Shown here: positions 19,142 through 28,389 of the stretch, one piece after another
How the letters are laid out: the number at the start of each line of letters is the position of its first letter
How positions within the stretch are numbered: the first letter of the stretch is position 1
NCBI GenBank assembly: GCA_902798545.1
Contig: CADBWQ010000002.1
Span: 58,807-122,806 of the forward strand
Reading direction: 5' to 3'
Source of the DNA: Oscillospiraceae bacterium
GTDB lineage: Bacteria > Bacillota > Clostridia > Oscillospirales > Oscillospiraceae
DNA length: 64,000 bases
Translations under genes and position numbers: made by a program
The notes under the pieces: model-generated
What the model saw: the letters and a program-made list of their open reading frames with translations, nothing else
Database searches by the model: none
Told to the model about the DNA's origin: nothing

Positions 19142-20424
19142 CCTTCCTTCTTCGCCCGGACCATCGAGATCGCAAGGCGCTCCTCCTGCAGCGCCTCGCG
19201 CAGGAAGTCCTCGCACTCGCGCTTTTCGATCGACGCCGTCACCGCCGGATAGTCCAGATAGCAGAACCCGTCGAACTCGTCCAGCGCCAGCGACACGCAC
19301 ACGTCGTCAAAGTCCTCCATCGCGTGCAGGGCCGAGCCGATCCCGGCCCGCCGGGTCCGCTCGAAGAGGCCGTCGTCCAGGCCCTCGCGGTTCACGCGTT
19401 CGACCTCCTCCGTCAGCGCCTTCAGCACCGCGTCCGGGTCGCGGCTCTCGCCGCCCAGGATCACCGTCCCCACCCCGGTCGAAAAGTCCGCGTCCGCGTC
19501 GAAGAAGCGGTTCAGCAGGCCCTCTTCATACAGCCGGTTATAGAACGGGCTCGACGGCCCGGCCAGCAGCCGCAGCGCCAGCGATGCCGTGAGCTGCTGG
19601 CGGAAGAGCTTCTCGCCCTTTTCCGCCGGGCGGATCTTCGCCCCGATCAGAAACTGCGGCGCCGCCACCGGCATCTCGATCACGCGCCGTCTCTCCACCG
19701 GGAGAAGGTCCTCCTCCGCGCCGAAGTCGACCTCGGGCACCGCGTGCCCCGTGCCGGGGGTCTCCTCCTCGGCGATCGTGAGGATGCGCTCGGAATCCAC
19801 GTCCCCCGCCACGCACAGCACCATGTTCTGCGGGGTGTAGAAGGCCCTGTGGCATTCATACAGCGTCTCCGCCGTGATTTGGGCGATGCTCTCCACCGTG
19901 CCGATGACTTTTTCCCGGATGGGGTGCCGCCGGTACAGCTGCTCCAGCAGGCCGTAGTAGTTGGCCGTGCCGGGGTTGTCCTCGCCCATGTGGATCTCCT
20001 GGCCGATGATGCCCTGCTCCTTCGCCACGGTCTCGGCCGTGAAGTACGGCGTCGACACGAAGTGCAGCAGCATTCTCAGATTCTCCTCAAACAGGCGCGT
20101 GCAGTGGAAGTAGTACGCCGTCACGTCCGACGAGGTGAACGCGTTCGGGTCCGCGCCGTTCTGCGACAGCAGCGTCAGGGCGTTGTCGCCCTCCGGCAGG
20201 TCGAACATCTTGTGCTCCAGATAGTGCGCCACGCCCGCGGGGGTGTCGTGCGTCACGCCGTCCAGCGTGAACTTGCGATAGGTCCCGCCGTAGTCCGTCG
20301 CGAACACCGCATAGAAGCCCGAAAAGCCCTTCTTCGGCAGGACGCGTACGCGCAGGCCGTTCTTCGCCGTGCCGCTGTACAGCACGTCGCCGGTCCCCGG
20401 ATAATCAATCCTCTGCATGCTCAT
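19138..20424 (-). CDS. M16 metallopeptidase, EF-P modification-associated YfmH-like
   Basis: The 428-residue protein carries the inverted zinc motif of M16 peptidases in AHYLEHKMFD (HxxEH) and the supporting sequence DVTAYYFHCT. The second half is the catalytically silent M16 repeat. Together with the next upstream gene (overlap 20 bases) it matches the YfmF/YfmH pair that NCBI links to EF-P 5-aminopentanol modification in Bacillus. The other pathway genes (ymfI and others) are not in view, so the pathway role is by homology. It could also act as a general processing peptidase. Confidence 0.85.
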   Translation of the reverse strand: MSMQRIDYPGTGDVLYSGTAKNGLRVRVLPKKGFSGFYAVFATDYGGTYRKFTLDGVTHDTPAGVAHYLEHKMFDLPEGDNALTLLSQNGADPNAFTSSDVTAYYFHCTRLFEENLRMLLHFVSTPYFTAETVAKEQGIIGQEIHMGEDNPGTANYYGLLEQLYRRHPIREKVIGTVESIAQITAETLYECHRAFYTPQNMVLCVAGDVDSERILTIAEEETPGTGHAVPEVDFGAEEDLLPVERRRVIEMPVAAPQFLIGAKIRPAEKGEKLFRQQLTASLALRLLAGPSSPFYNRLYEEGLLNRFFDADADFSTGVGTVILGGESRDPDAVLKALTEEVERVNREGLDDGLFERTRRAGIGSALHAMEDFDDVCVSLALDEFDGFCYLDYPAVTASIEKRECEDFLREALQEERLAISMVRAKKEG

Positions 20425-21751
20425 CGTCCTCTTCGGCGCCCCCTTCCGTGTCCGGCCCGTCTCCGTCCGGCTCTGTCTCGCCCTGCCGCAGCAGGTAGAT
20501 CTGGTCGCATTCCACGCTCGCGGCGACCGCCGTGACGCGCTCGGGCGTCACCTCCGCCACCAGCGCCGCCAGGTCCGTCGGGCCATAGTCCGCCCCGGCC
20601 ACCGCCTGCGAGATATAAAAGCTCTCCAGCGCGCTCTGGGAATCGGGGACCGAGCGCAGGTCCGAAATCACCCCGGCCTTCGCCGTCTCCAGCTCCTCCG
20701 CCGTGAATTCGCCCTTTCGCAGCGCCTCCAGCTGGGCGAAGATCTCCGTCTTCGCCGCGTCAAAGTTTGCGCGCTGGATCCCGCTTGATACCAGCAGCAG
20801 GCCCTTCCGGATGTCGATGATGGAGCTTGCGTAATAGCACAGCGAGAGCTTCTCCCGCACGTTCAGGAACAGCTTCGAGCTCGGGCTCCCGCCGAAGAGG
20901 TCGTTGAACACGTACAGCGCCGGAAAGTCCGGCTCCTCCATGCACTCGCCAAGGCGCCACCCGATGACAAGGTTCGCCTGGGCGACGTCCATCTCCTCCT
21001 CGGTGAAGCGGGGCTCGGCCTCCAGCGCGTTCATGCGGATCTCGGTGCCGATCTCGTCGTCGATCTCGCCCCGCGGCAGCGTGGCGAGGCGCTCGCGCAG
21101 GAAGGCCTTCATCTCGCCGAAGTCAGCCCGCCCGCAGTAGAACAGCTCAATCGGGCAGCTCTGCAGCAGCGCCTTGTAGTGCCGGCTGAGCTTTTTGTAG
21201 TTGATCCCGCGGCAGCTCTCCTCATCGCCGTAGCGGCTCACCGCAAAGTCCTCGCAGCAGCACATCTCCTCGATGCAGCGCGTCACGGCATAGCTGCGCT
21301 TGTTGTTCACCCGCGACGCGATCAGGTCCAGCATCTTGTCCCGCTCGCTCTCCACGTACGCCGGCAGCAGCAGGCCGCCCCGCGTCACGGGGGCGAGCAG
21401 CATCTCCAGCGTCAGGCCCAGCGCCTCCTTCCGCACGCCCTCGTCCCCGGGCAGGAAGTCGTCCTCCGGGAAGCTTGCGTAGAAGCCGCAGCTCTGAATC
21501 TCACCGATCCGCCGGATCACCGGCTCGATCGCCGTGCCGTAAAGCTCCTCCATCCGCGCGCTCAGCGCCGCCATGTTGGGATACGCGGCGGTGCCGCGCC
21601 GCAGCACGAAGGGGATCAGCGCGTTCATCGCGGCCGTCTCGCGGTTGAGCTGGGCCAGCATGTTCACGCTGAAGCAGGCGGTTTTGAATTTCTCCTCCCG
21701 CAGGTGGGTCAGCCACACCCCGGGCCGGATCTCTGTTCTGGAGTATTCCAA
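20405..21751 (-). CDS. M16 family protein, EF-P modification-associated YfmF-like
   Basis: The protein is about 448 residues. Two starts compete: TTG 21751, 10 bases after AGGAGG, and GTG 21760, only one base after it; the former is preferred. The fold is M16 (AALSARMEELYGTAIEP, NVREKLSLCYYASSII) but no HxxEH is present, so it is probably the non-catalytic partner of the YfmH-like peptidase downstream. The C-terminal end is acidic (DTEGGAEEDDEHAED). It reads away from the divergent ylxM-ffh operon. Confidence 0.82.
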   Translation of the reverse strand: MEYSRTEIRPGVWLTHLREEKFKTACFSVNMLAQLNRETAAMNALIPFVLRRGTAAYPNMAALSARMEELYGTAIEPVIRRIGEIQSCGFYASFPEDDFLPGDEGVRKEALGLTLEMLLAPVTRGGLLLPAYVESERDKMLDLIASRVNNKRSYAVTRCIEEMCCCEDFAVSRYGDEESCRGINYKKLSRHYKALLQSCPIELFYCGRADFGEMKAFLRERLATLPRGEIDDEIGTEIRMNALEAEPRFTEEEMDVAQANLVIGWRLGECMEEPDFPALYVFNDLFGGSPSSKLFLNVREKLSLCYYASSIIDIRKGLLLVSSGIQRANFDAAKTEIFAQLEALRKGEFTAEELETAKAGVISDLRSVPDSQSALESFYISQAVAGADYGPTDLAALVAEVTPERVTAVAASVECDQIYLLRQGETEPDGDGPDTEGGAEEDDEHAED

Positions 21752-21919
21752 GCGATTCACTCCTCCTTCCGGGGCCGCACGTCTGCGCTGCGCGGTTCCG
21801 GGATCTCTGTATGACATTGATAATGTCTTACTATACCATAAAAGCGGCCAAAATGATAGAGACAGAAATAAAGAATTGATGAAGATTTCCGCCCGCCGCC
21901 CGGTGACAAGAAAAAAACC

Positions 21920-21948
21920 TTGACACCCGCTCCACCCTGTGTTATGAT
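21920..21948 (+). promoter_or_regulatory. Promoter of the ylxM-ffh operon
   Basis: TTGACA (21920-21925) and TATGAT (21943-21948) have a 17-base spacer and lie 36 bases upstream of the ylxM start. Confidence 0.8.
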
Positions 21949-21983
21949 CTCCTCGCTTTGAGAGTGAGAGAGGGGGCCGTCGT

Positions 21984-22409
21984 ATGCCGAACAGCCGTCC
22001 GGGCGGGTCGGCGCCGCCTTCCGCCGCTGCGACGGGGGGGCCGCGGGACCGCGTGCGATGCGGTCTGCTGCTGGATTTTTATGGTGAGCTTCTCTCCCCG
22101 CGCCAGCGGGAGTGCTGTGAGCTCGCCTACAACGACGATCTCTCCCTGACCGAGATTGCCGAGGCCTGCGGCATCAGCCGCCAGGGCGCCTGGGACAATC
22201 TCCGCCGCGGGACCGCGGCGCTTGAGGATATCGAAGCCCGCACCGGCCTGCTGCGCCGCCATACCGAGACCGTTGCCCGCCTGAAACGCCTGCAGGCGAC
22301 GCTTCTGTGCCTGGAGGAAGGCTGCGGCGCGGACGGCGCGCAGAGGGCGCTTGCCCGCACGGCGCTGGATGAGCTCGGCGCGATCCTCGAGGGGTCGGCG
22401 CCATGCTGA
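21984..22409 (+). CDS. ylxM: YlxM/p13-like SRP-associated HTH protein
   Basis: The 141-residue protein starts at ATG 21984 behind GAGAGGGGG. After a poorly conserved N-terminal stretch of about 23 residues it shows the UPF0122/YlxM helix-turn-helix: LLLDFYGELLSPRQRECCEL, DLSLTEIAEACGISRQGAWD. The rest is helical. YlxM is nearly always encoded directly before ffh, as here, and can modulate SRP GTPase activity in some Gram-positives. Its stop lies 20 bases before the ffh start. Confidence 0.88.
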   Translation: MPNSRPGGSAPPSAAATGGPRDRVRCGLLLDFYGELLSPRQRECCELAYNDDLSLTEIAEACGISRQGAWDNLRRGTAALEDIEARTGLLRRHTETVARLKRLQATLLCLEEGCGADGAQRALARTALDELGAILEGSAPC

Positions 22410-22428
22410 AGATGGAGGACTGAGGTTT

Positions 22429-23802
22429 ATGGCCTTTGAGAACTTATCCGAAAAGCTGACCGCGGCCTTCAAGCGGCTGCGCGGGAAGGGCCGCCTGACG
22501 CCCGGCGATATCAAGGAAGCCATGCGTGAGGTTCGTCTCGCCCTGCTCGAGGCGGACGTCAGCTACAAGGTCGTCAAGGACTTTACCAAAACCGTGACCG
22601 AGCGGGCCAGCGGGGCCGAGGTTCTCGAAGCCCTTTCCCCGGCCCAGATGGTCATCAAGATCGTCAATGAGGAGCTCTGCAGCCTCATGGGCGGCGAGAA
22701 CCAGAAGCTCAACATCTCGTCGAAGACGCCCTCGGTCGTCATGCTGGTCGGCCTCCAGGGCGCCGGCAAGACCACCAACGGCGCCAAGCTCGCCGGGTAC
22801 ATCCGCAAGCAGGGCAAGCGCCCCCTTCTGGTCGCCTGCGACATCTACCGTCCCGCCGCCATCAAGCAGCTCGAGACCGTCGGTGCCCAGCTCGACATCC
22901 CAGTCTTCCAGATGGGCCAGACCAATCCCGTCGACATCGCGAAGGCCTCCATCGAGCATGCCCGCAAGCACGGCAACGACATTGTCTTCCTCGACACCGC
23001 CGGCCGCCTGCACATTGACGAGACCCTCATGGACGAGCTCAAGGCCATCAAGGCCGCCGTCGACCCGGCGGAGATTCTTCTCGTGGTCGACGCCATGACC
23101 GGCCAGGATGCCGTCAACGCCGCCACCGCCTTTGACGAGGCCCTCGGCATCACCGGCGTCATGCTCACCAAGCTCGACGGCGACGCCCGCGGCGGTGCCG
23201 CGCTCTCGATCCGCGCCGCCACCGGCAAGCCCATCAAGTTCATGGGCACCGGTGAGAAGCTCGACATGATTGAGCCTTTCCACCCCGACCGCATGGCCTC
23301 GCGCATCCTGGGCATGGGCGATGTGCTCACCCTGATCGAAAAGGCGGAGCAGAGCTTCGACCAGAAAAAGGCCGCCGAGGCGGCTGAAAAGCTCCTCTCC
23401 AACCGCTTCACCCTGACGGACTACCTCGACCAGATGAACCAGCTCAAGGGCATGGGTGATCTGGGCGACCTCGCCGGGATGATTCCGGGGATGGACGCCA
23501 AGGCGCTCAAGGGCGCCAAAATGGACGACCGGCTTATGGCGCGCCAGGAGGCGATCATTCTCTCCATGACCAAGGCCGAGCGCCAGAACCCCGCGATGCT
23601 GAACTCCTCGCGGAAAAAGCGCATCGCCGCCGGCTCCGGCACCTCGGTCGTGGACGTGAACCGCCTGCTCAAGCAGTACGACGCCATGCAGCAGATGGTA
23701 AAGCAGCTCTCCGGCAAGAATATGAAGAAGCTGCAGAAGAAGATGGGCCGCATGGGCGGCGGGGGCGGTTTCCCCGGCCTGGGCGGCGGATTCCACTTCT
23801 GA
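22429..23802 (+). CDS. ffh: Signal recognition particle GTPase Ffh
   Basis: The start is ATG 22429 ([17 protein letters not shown]); longer frames run into ylxM. The 457-residue protein has the N domain, the G domain ([35 protein letters not shown]) and the Met-rich M domain (about residues 325-440), with a Gly-rich end. Ffh binds SRP RNA and signal peptides and delivers ribosomes to FtsY. It heads the conserved ffh-rpsP-khpA-rimM-trmD cluster. Confidence 0.97.
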   Translation: MAFENLSEKLTAAFKRLRGKGRLTPGDIKEAMREVRLALLEADVSYKVVKDFTKTVTERASGAEVLEALSPAQMVIKIVNEELCSLMGGENQKLNISSKTPSVVMLVGLQGAGKTTNGAKLAGYIRKQGKRPLLVACDIYRPAAIKQLETVGAQLDIPVFQMGQTNPVDIAKASIEHARKHGNDIVFLDTAGRLHIDETLMDELKAIKAAVDPAEILLVVDAMTGQDAVNAATAFDEALGITGVMLTKLDGDARGGAALSIRAATGKPIKFMGTGEKLDMIEPFHPDRMASRILGMGDVLTLIEKAEQSFDQKKAAEAAEKLLSNRFTLTDYLDQMNQLKGMGDLGDLAGMIPGMDAKALKGAKMDDRLMARQEAIILSMTKAERQNPAMLNSSRKKRIAAGSGTSVVDVNRLLKQYDAMQQMVKQLSGKNMKKLQKKMGRMGGGGGFPGLGGGFHF

Positions 23803-23906
23803 TCCCAAACCGTGATGCCCGCGGCCGGAGGCCCTCCGCCTCCCAGGCCGTTTGCATAAATTCCCCGCGTGTAAAAAAGAAACTTGATGATGGAGGTGAA
23901 GATAGG

Positions 23907-24143
23907 ATGGTTAAAATCAGACTTCGCAGAATGGGTGCAAAGAAGGCTCCCTATTATCGCATTGTTGTGGCGGACTCCCGCTTCCCGCGCGACGGCCGCT
24001 TCATTGAGGAAGTCGGTATCTACAACCCGTCCTCCGACAGCGACAAGCTGACGGTCGACATGGAGCGCGTGAAGTACTGGATCTCCAACGGCGCCCAGCC
24101 GACGGATACCGTACGCGGCCTGATCAAAAAGCTCGAAGCATAA
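23907..24143 (+). CDS. rpsP: 30S ribosomal protein S16
   Basis: The 78-residue protein matches S16 along its whole length ([40 protein letters not shown]). ATG 23907 lies behind GGAGGTGAAG. It sits between ffh and khpA, the usual order. Confidence 0.97.
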   Translation: MVKIRLRRMGAKKAPYYRIVVADSRFPRDGRFIEEVGIYNPSSDSDKLTVDMERVKYWISNGAQPTDTVRGLIKKLEA

Positions 24144-24156
24144 ATAAGGAGTTTCC

Positions 24157-24387
24157 ATGAAAGAGCTATTGACCTACATTGTGCAGAGCCTTGTGGATCA
24201 CCCGGATGAGGTCTCTGTGACCGAGCGCAAAGTCGACGGCGAGACGGTCTTCGAGGTCCGTGTGGCCGACGGCGATATGGGCAAGGTCATTGGCCGGCAG
24301 GGCCGGATCGTGAAACAGATCCGTGTGCTGATGCGGGCTGTTGCCCAGAGAAAGGGCAAAAAAGTCTCGGTCGAGATTCTGGACTGA
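24157..24387 (+). CDS. khpA: KH-domain RNA-binding protein KhpA (YlqC)
   Basis: The 76-residue protein is a single KH domain with the GxxG loop in VIGRQGRIVKQIR. The C-terminus KKVSVEILD fits YlqC/KhpA. In Gram-positives KhpA pairs with KhpB (Jag) and affects cell division and RNA metabolism. ATG 24157 follows AAGGAG by six bases. It lies 13 bases after rpsP. Confidence 0.92.
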   Translation: MKELLTYIVQSLVDHPDEVSVTERKVDGETVFEVRVADGDMGKVIGRQGRIVKQIRVLMRAVAQRKGKKVSVEILD

Positions 24388-24496
24388 GCACGGAGTGTGG
24401 AGTTTGCCTGGGCGGATGGCTGCCCGGGGTGAACTTCACATTTCCTGTTTCTGGAAGAATGATCATGCGCTCCTCGCGCGTGAAGGAGATTGTTTT

Positions 24497-25417
24497 TTGA
24501 AGAACCGGTGGAGAGGGATGCTCTGCCTGCTGCTGATCCTGGCCTTGTGCCTCGGCCTTTCCGGCTGCAGCGCGTTCCAGATGCAGATGGCCAAGACGGC
24601 CAACCGCATGTCAAAACTGAAGAGCTTTCAAACCGATGTCGAGGCCTATGTCGGCACGCTCTTTGACGTCGGCGGCCAGAAGATCCGCATGGAGGGCGCC
24701 GTGACCGGCGGTCTTGACGTCGACTGTGACCCGCCCGTCGTCCGGACCGACCTCGTCCTTGAGACCCTCGGCGTCGAGCGCGCGATGCGCTTTGACGTCT
24801 GGCGTGAAAACGGCGAATGGCGCTTTGCCCCCTGGGGCGAAGGGCCCGCTCTGCCGTCCGCGGAATCCGGCGCCAGGGCTTCTGAGGAGGAAAAGAGCGG
24901 CTGGACCGAGGTTCTGAACCTCCTGGTCAGGTGCCAGGAGTACTTCGCCGACCCGGTGGAGAATACCGTGAACGGTGTTCTCACAAAGCGCTATGACGGG
25001 GTCATCCCCGCGGCCCTCCTGGACGAGGCCCTCGGCCTCCTGGAACTCAGCCCGCGGCCGGACGCCCCCGCCGTGCCGGAGGACGCACCCGGTGATGCGG
25101 ACGCGGACGCCAATGCCGCCGAGATTATCCCGGATGACACCGCCCCGGCGGACAGTGAGGCCGCCGAGGCCGCCGAAGCCCCGCCCGCCGAAACCGGGGA
25201 CGCCCTCCGGGGCCTTCCGGTCAGCATCTGGATCGACCCCGAGGACCGCATCGTCCAGGTCGACGCGGATCTCACGCTCTTCCTGCGGGACGTGGCGGAC
25301 CGGGGAATGGAGCGGCTCCTCACGGAGTACGGCGCGGCGGACCTGGACCTCAGCCAGGAGCTGCAGTTTGCGGACACGCGGCTGACCTTCTCGCGCTTTG
25401 TCGAGGGCGGCCGCTGA
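24497..25417 (+). CDS. Lipoprotein of unknown function in the rimM-trmD operon
   Basis: TTG 24497 is preferred as start: it is eight bases after GGAG and gives a proper signal peptide (MKNRWRGMLCLLLILALCLG) with lipobox LSGC. The 306-residue product has a beta-rich N-terminal half that recalls LolA-like lipoproteins (KLKSFQTDVEAYVGTLFDVG). A low-complexity acidic, Ala/Pro-rich linker (about residues 190-235) separates it from a C-terminal piece with IWIDPEDRIVQVDADLTLFL. It is unusual to find a lipoprotein between khpA and rimM. The function is not recognised. Confidence 0.75.
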   Translation: MKNRWRGMLCLLLILALCLGLSGCSAFQMQMAKTANRMSKLKSFQTDVEAYVGTLFDVGGQKIRMEGAVTGGLDVDCDPPVVRTDLVLETLGVERAMRFDVWRENGEWRFAPWGEGPALPSAESGARASEEEKSGWTEVLNLLVRCQEYFADPVENTVNGVLTKRYDGVIPAALLDEALGLLELSPRPDAPAVPEDAPGDADADANAAEIIPDDTAPADSEAAEAAEAPPAETGDALRGLPVSIWIDPEDRIVQVDADLTLFLRDVADRGMERLLTEYGAADLDLSQELQFADTRLTFSRFVEGGR

Positions 25418-25433
25418 GGGAGGCGGAACACAC

Positions 25434-25925
25434 ATGAAACAGCCTTATATCGAAGCCGGGCGCATCACCAATACCCACGGTGTGCGCGGCGAGGTGAAGA
25501 TCGAGGTCTGGCTCGATTCTCCGGCGGATCTCGCGCGCATTCCGCGCATCTTCGTCGACGGCCGGGAACTGCGCCTGCGCGCCGCAAAAACCCAGAACCG
25601 CTTCGCCATCGTCTCCCTTGAGGGGGTGGACGACGTGAACGCCGCCATGACCCTGAAGGGGAAGACGGCCTTCATCGCGCGCGAGGATGCGCATCTCCCC
25701 GCCGGCGCCTATTTTCTCCAGGATCTCCTCGACGCCCTTGTCATCCGCGAGGACGGCACCGAGGTCGGCCGCCTGACCGAGATCCTGGAAAAACCGGCGA
25801 ACAACGTCTATGTCGTCACCGACGATAAGGGAAAGGAAACCCTCATCCCCGCGGTCCCGGCCTTCATCGTCGCGGCCGACGCGGACCGGGGCGTCGTCAC
25901 GGTGCGCCTGCTGGAGGGCATGTGA
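25434..25925 (+). CDS. rimM: Ribosome maturation factor RimM
   Basis: Starting at ATG 25434, the 163-residue protein has the N-terminal RimM barrel (EAGRITNTHGVRGEVKIEVW) and the PRC-barrel (YFLQDLLDALVIREDG, NNVYVVTDDKGKETLIPAVP). RimM assists 30S head assembly. It is 16 bases after the lipoprotein gene and three bases before trmD. Confidence 0.95.
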   Translation: MKQPYIEAGRITNTHGVRGEVKIEVWLDSPADLARIPRIFVDGRELRLRAAKTQNRFAIVSLEGVDDVNAAMTLKGKTAFIAREDAHLPAGAYFLQDLLDALVIREDGTEVGRLTEILEKPANNVYVVTDDKGKETLIPAVPAFIVAADADRGVVTVRLLEGM

Positions 25926-25928
25926 GCC

Positions 25929-27233
25929 ATGGCGGAGCTTCGTGTCGATATCCTGACGCTCTTCCCCGAAACCGTCGGCGCCGTTTTGCATGAGAGCATC
26001 CTCGGCCGCGCGGTGAAGAAGGGGATTCTTGACATCCGCTGCACCCAGATCCGGGACTATACCGACAACCGCCAGTGCCAGGTGGACGACTACCCCTACG
26101 GCGGGGGCTTCGGCTGCGTCATGATGGCCCAGCCGCTCAAGTCCTGCCTCGACGCGGTGGTGTCGGACGCGGGGCCGCGCCGGCGCCGCGTGGTGTATCT
26201 CTCGCCCCAGGGCGCCCCCTTTACCCAGGACACCGCCCGTCGGCTGCAGCGCGACTATGACCATCTGGTCCTGGTCTGCGGCCACTATGAGGGCGTGGAT
26301 GAGCGCTTTATCGAGGCCTGCGTCGACGAGGAGATCTCCCTCGGCGACTTTGTCCTCACCGGCGGCGAGATTGCCGCCATGGCCGTGACGGACGCCGTCT
26401 GCCGGCTGGTGCCGGGCGTCCTCTCCGATCCCCAGTGCTACATCGGCGAGAGCCACTGGGACGGCCTTCTGGAATACCCCCAGTACACCCGCCCGGAGGT
26501 CTGGGAGGGCAGGGAAGTGCCGCCGGTGCTCCTCCAGGGCGACCATGAGAAGGTTTCCCGCTGGCGCCGCCTGATGCAGTTTGCCCGCACCCGGAGCAAG
26601 CGCCCGGACCTCTTCGCGGCCTTCCTGCCGAAATCCGACGGGGACCGTGAACTCCTGCGCGAGCTGGAGAAATCCGACCGCACCGCGCGCCTCACCGCGC
26701 CCGTCACCTGCCGCCCGGCGGCGGAGGGGGACCTTGCCGCCCTGCTCGCCATCCGGGACGCGGGGAAACGGACCCTCGCGCGCTATCACGTGGACCAGTG
26801 GCAGGGGGAGGAACTCTCGGATGCCTTTCTCCGCGACGCCGTCGCGGAAGGGAAGTGCTTCGCCGTCCTGCACGGCGATGACATCGCCGCCTTCTTCGTC
26901 CTCGACACCGAGCCCGTCCCCGGCTATGACGCCATCCGCGACGGAAAGTGGAGCGAGGTGCCGGCCTATGCCGCCCTGCGCGCCCTCGCCGTCGCCGATG
27001 CCTGGCGCGGCAGCGGCCTTGCCGGTCTTGTCATCCGCTTTGCCGAGGGTGAGGCCCGCCGCCTCGGAGTGCGCTGCCTGCGCGCCGACACCCACCGGAA
27101 GAACCGGCCCATGCTGCGCCTCCTGCGCGAGAACGGCTTCCGCTACCGCGGGAATGTCGAGATTCCGGCCGAACCCGGCCATGATGCCCGGCGCCAGGCC
27201 TATGAAAAACTGCTGAAGGAGAGACGAACATGA
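25929..27233 (+). CDS. trmD: TrmD tRNA m1G37 methyltransferase fused to a GNAT acetyltransferase domain
   Basis: The 434-residue protein is far longer than typical TrmD (about 245). Residues 1-245 are a complete TrmD: VDILTLFPE, DDYPYGGGFGCVMMAQPL, VCGHYEGVDERFIE and EISLGDFVLTGGEIAAM, the trefoil-knot SAM site. Residues about 258-430 form a GNAT domain: VTCRPAAEGDLAALLAIRDA, then the acetyl-CoA motif AVADAWRGSGLAGLVIRFAE and RKNRPMLRLLRENGFRY. TrmD methylates G37 of tRNAs and prevents +1 frameshifts. The GNAT partner could modify a tRNA-linked substrate, a ribosomal protein or an unrelated amine. Both domains keep their key motifs and no stop separates them. Confidence 0.92.
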   Translation: MAELRVDILTLFPETVGAVLHESILGRAVKKGILDIRCTQIRDYTDNRQCQVDDYPYGGGFGCVMMAQPLKSCLDAVVSDAGPRRRRVVYLSPQGAPFTQDTARRLQRDYDHLVLVCGHYEGVDERFIEACVDEEISLGDFVLTGGEIAAMAVTDAVCRLVPGVLSDPQCYIGESHWDGLLEYPQYTRPEVWEGREVPPVLLQGDHEKVSRWRRLMQFARTRSKRPDLFAAFLPKSDGDRELLRELEKSDRTARLTAPVTCRPAAEGDLAALLAIRDAGKRTLARYHVDQWQGEELSDAFLRDAVAEGKCFAVLHGDDIAAFFVLDTEPVPGYDAIRDGKWSEVPAYAALRALAVADAWRGSGLAGLVIRFAEGEARRLGVRCLRADTHRKNRPMLRLLRENGFRYRGNVEIPAEPGHDARRQAYEKLLKERRT

Positions 27234-27409
27234 AACGCACAAAGATCTTCACCCTCGTGATGGCCATTTTCTGGAGCATCATCGGCGTGCTGGCGCTGGT
27301 GCTGGCCGCGCGCACCCCGGACCTGAACATCAGCATGAAGATCGTGCTGGCCTTCCTGGTCTTTGTGGCCGTCGTGGGCAACTGGCTCCGCTGGTACAAG
27401 ACCCGATGA
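27230..27409 (+). CDS. Small two-helix membrane protein (59 aa), unknown
   Basis: This short gene begins at ATG 27230 inside the trmD-GNAT stop (ATGA overlap) and ends at TGA 27409, which overlaps the rsmA ATG at 27406. The double overlap strongly supports translation. The product has two hydrophobic segments (about residues 6-26 and 34-52) joined by RTPDLNISM and a basic end (RWYKTR). No family is recognised. It may be a small membrane component co-regulated with ribosome maturation enzymes, or only positioned there. Confidence 0.75.
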   Translation: MKRTKIFTLVMAIFWSIIGVLALVLAARTPDLNISMKIVLAFLVFVAVVGNWLRWYKTR

Positions 27410-28281
27410 CCGGCGCCCTCACCGACCCCGCGGCCATCCGCCTGCTGCTGGACAGGCACGGCTTTCGCTTTTCCAAGGCCATGGGCCAGAACTTCCTCAT
27501 CGACGCCTCCGTCCCCGCGCGCATCGCCGACAGCGTCCTGGCCGGCCCCGATTCGGCCGTGCTGGAGATCGGCCCCGGCATCGGCTGCCTCACGGCGGAG
27601 CTCTCCGCCCGGGCGGGGAAGGTCCTCTCTGTCGAGCTCGACCGCTCGCTGCGCCCCCTCCTGGCCGAGACGCTTGCCGATGCCGATAATACCGAAATCC
27701 TCTTCGCCGATGTGATGAAGCTGGACCTGCGCGCCCTGGCGGAGGAGAAGCTCGACCTTCCGGAGAAGCTCGTCTGCGCGAATTTGCCGTACAACATCAC
27801 CACGCCTGTGATTACGAAGCTCATCGAGGCGGACTGCTTTTCGCGCATCTGCGTCATGATCCAGCGCGAGGTGGCCGAGCGCATCTGCGCCGGCCCGGGG
27901 ACCAAGGACTACGGCGCCTTCGGCCTCTTTGTCCAGTGGCATTATGCGCCGGAGCTCCTCTTCACCGTACCGCCGCACTGCTTCCTGCCCCAGCCGAAGG
28001 TCACCTCCGCGGTGATCCGCCTGACCCGGCGCACGGCGCCCCCCGCCGACGTCCGGGACGAGGGGCTTTTGTTCCGCGTGATCCGCGCCGCCTTCAACCA
28101 GCGCCGCAAGACGCTCTCCAACGCCCTGAGCGCCGCGATGCCGGAACTGACGAAACCTGACTGTGAAAGAATTCTCAAACTTTGCGATTTGGACACAAAT
28201 ATTCGCGGTGAAAAGCTGAATCTTGGTGATTTTGCAAGAATCAGCAACGAAATAACAAATTTTACGGATTGTAATTTGTGA
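27406..28281 (+). CDS. rsmA: 16S rRNA dimethyladenosine transferase RsmA (KsgA)
   Basis: The 291-residue protein has the family motifs: GQNFLIDASVPARIAD, the SAM-binding VLEIGPGIGCLTAELSARAG, the catalytic NLPYNITTPV and the C-terminal domain with FNQRRKTLSNAL. It dimethylates A1518 and A1519 (E. coli numbering) of 16S rRNA late in 30S assembly. It is the last gene of the ribosome-maturation operon and starts with an ATGA overlap. The 3' end is visibly more AT-rich than the rest of the gene. Confidence 0.96.
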   Translation: MTGALTDPAAIRLLLDRHGFRFSKAMGQNFLIDASVPARIADSVLAGPDSAVLEIGPGIGCLTAELSARAGKVLSVELDRSLRPLLAETLADADNTEILFADVMKLDLRALAEEKLDLPEKLVCANLPYNITTPVITKLIEADCFSRICVMIQREVAERICAGPGTKDYGAFGLFVQWHYAPELLFTVPPHCFLPQPKVTSAVIRLTRRTAPPADVRDEGLLFRVIRAAFNQRRKTLSNALSAAMPELTKPDCERILKLCDLDTNIRGEKLNLGDFARISNEITNFTDCNL

Positions 28282-28291
28282 TTAAAATGTA

Positions 28292-28321
28292 TTGATTTTC
28301 AGCCCCCTTTTGTGGTACATT
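28292..28321 (+). promoter_or_regulatory. Putative ppdK promoter
   Basis: TTGATT (28292-28297) and TACATT (28316-28321) are 18 bases apart in an AT-rich gap about 70 bases before the ppdK start. Confidence 0.45.
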
Positions 28322-28389
28322 ATGCCTTGGCCTGAAAGTATGAATATCTAGATTGATTTTTTAAGAAAAAAGTGGAAAGGATTATGACA

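Noticed and set aside
25350-27242. A 630-codon minus-strand frame opposite rimM and trmD.
   Set aside because: Shadow of two well-identified plus-strand genes; no plausible start or family.
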